From Gammaproteobacteria bacterium (GTDB lineage Bacteria; Pseudomonadota; Gammaproteobacteria; SZUA-152), in assembly GCA_003229995.1 (NCBI GenBank), contig QIGJ01000077.1:1-5763 (forward strand): a stretch of 5,763 nucleotides of DNA. The letters run 5' to 3'. The notes under the pieces are model-generated. The model saw only the letters and a list, made by a program, of their open reading frames with translations, was not told the origin of the DNA and did not search any database. Of the stretch, positions 5,306-5,763 are shown piece after piece (position 1 is the stretch's first letter; each line of letters opens with the position of its first letter). The position numbers were made by a program, and so were the translations under genes.

Positions 5306-5763
5306 ATGAATTTTGCCTTCGTTCATTTGCGCTTGCACACAGAGTATTCACTGGTAGATGGTCTGGTGCGCATCAAGCCCTTGGCCAAAGCGGTGGCAGA
5401 GATGGGGATGCCCGCTGTGGCAGTGACCGATCAGAGTAATCTGTTTGCCATGGTCAAATTCTACCGTGCCGCCATGGCGCAGGGCATCAAACCCATTATT
5501 GGCGTTGATCTCTGGCTGACCAGTGACGATGAGTCCAGCCAGTCGCATCGCCTGACCCTGCTGTGCCAAAACAATGATGGATATCGCAATCTCACCGAAC
5601 TGGTGTCTCGCACGTATACCGAAGGCCAGCACCGGGGTATTCCGATTTTACAGCCAGAGTGGCTGGAGGGGCATTGCGAAGGTTTAATCGCATTGTCCGG
5701 TGGCCGTGAGGGCGATGTTGGCCGGGCGATGTTGGCCGGGGATGCTGCGCGGGTGCAGGCCTG
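5306..5763 (+). CDS. dnaE: DnaE, DNA polymerase III alpha subunit, N-terminal part
   Basis: Catalytic subunit of the replicative polymerase. The window has the first 152 complete codons of a protein usually about 1,160 residues, cut by the right edge. The ATG is set by GGAG at 5293-5296, nine bases upstream. The reading begins MNFAFVHLRLHTEYSLVDGL and continues through AVAVTDQSNLFAMVKFY and IKPIIGVDLW, then GLIALSGGREGDVGR, all aligning with the E. coli PHP domain. Metal ligands of active PHP domains are altered: Arg9 stands where HxH would have its second His, and Gln43 where TDH would have His, much as in E. coli. So this PHP domain is probably inactive and proofreading falls to DnaQ. Normally dnaE follows rnhB closely; here about 2.7 kb separates them, so it needs its own promoter or long read-through. 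Confidence 0.96.
   Translation, partial: MNFAFVHLRLHTEYSLVDGLVRIKPLAKAVAEMGMPAVAVTDQSNLFAMVKFYRAAMAQGIKPIIGVDLWLTSDDESSQSHRLTLLCQNNDGYRNLTELVSRTYTEGQHRGIPILQPEWLEGHCEGLIALSGGREGDVGRAMLAGDAARVQA
5712..5739 (+). repeat. 14-nt perfect tandem repeat inside dnaE
   Basis: GCGATGTTGGCCGG occurs twice back to back (5712-5725 and 5726-5739). The two copies are read in different frames, giving GDVGR and then AMLAG, and the protein still aligns with E. coli without a gap. It is therefore not a recent frame-breaking duplication, but it is a possible slippage site. Confidence 0.8.

Noticed and set aside
5348..5632. 94-codon minus-strand ORF
   Set aside because: It is antisense to the clear dnaE reading frame, a shadow produced by GC-rich codon bias.

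Overview
The window looks like a chromosomal segment of a gammaproteobacterium outside the enterics. LpxA, LpxB, RNase HII and the DnaE N-terminus all align readily with the E. coli proteins from memory. The DnaE start (HLRLHTEYSLVDGLVR) resembles Pseudomonas-type sequences more than E. coli. A REP-like palindrome built on a CCACGCT/AGCGTGG core also suits many free-living gammaproteobacteria. I cannot name a genus.

Layout: positions 1-2598 hold the tightly packed plus-strand run lpxA-lpxB-rnhB. A likely fabZ tail overlaps the lpxA start at the left edge. Positions 5306-5763 hold the start of dnaE, cut by the window edge. The order (fabZ-)lpxA-lpxB-rnhB-dnaE is the classical gammaproteobacterial lipid A / replication cluster. 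LpxA adds the first acyl chain to UDP-GlcNAc, LpxB makes the lipid A disaccharide, RnhB removes RNA from RNA:DNA hybrids, and DnaE is the replicative polymerase subunit.

Between rnhB and dnaE, where related genomes usually have little, lies about 2.7 kb of accessory DNA. It holds one minus-strand gene (2876-4798) for a 640-residue patatin-like lipase with a C-terminal membrane region, clearly more AT-rich than the neighbours. A 24-nt sequence (core GGAATGGAACACAATAAC) occurs three times around it: direct at 2786-2809, direct at 4850-4873, and inverted at 5006-5029. The last two are the ends of a roughly 181-bp imperfect palindrome (4849-5029) that looks like a MITE or foldback element. The outer copies put the whole 2786-5029 segment, lipase gene included, between inverted repeats. 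A second, unrelated perfect palindrome (2826-2855) sits just beyond the lipase stop.

The most interesting reading is that the lipase gene was brought into a housekeeping operon, or is flanked there, by a small palindromic repeat family. The right-hand repeat now sits in the lipase 5' region and just upstream of a promoter-like sequence for dnaE. No CRISPR array, tRNA, rRNA or transposase gene was seen.
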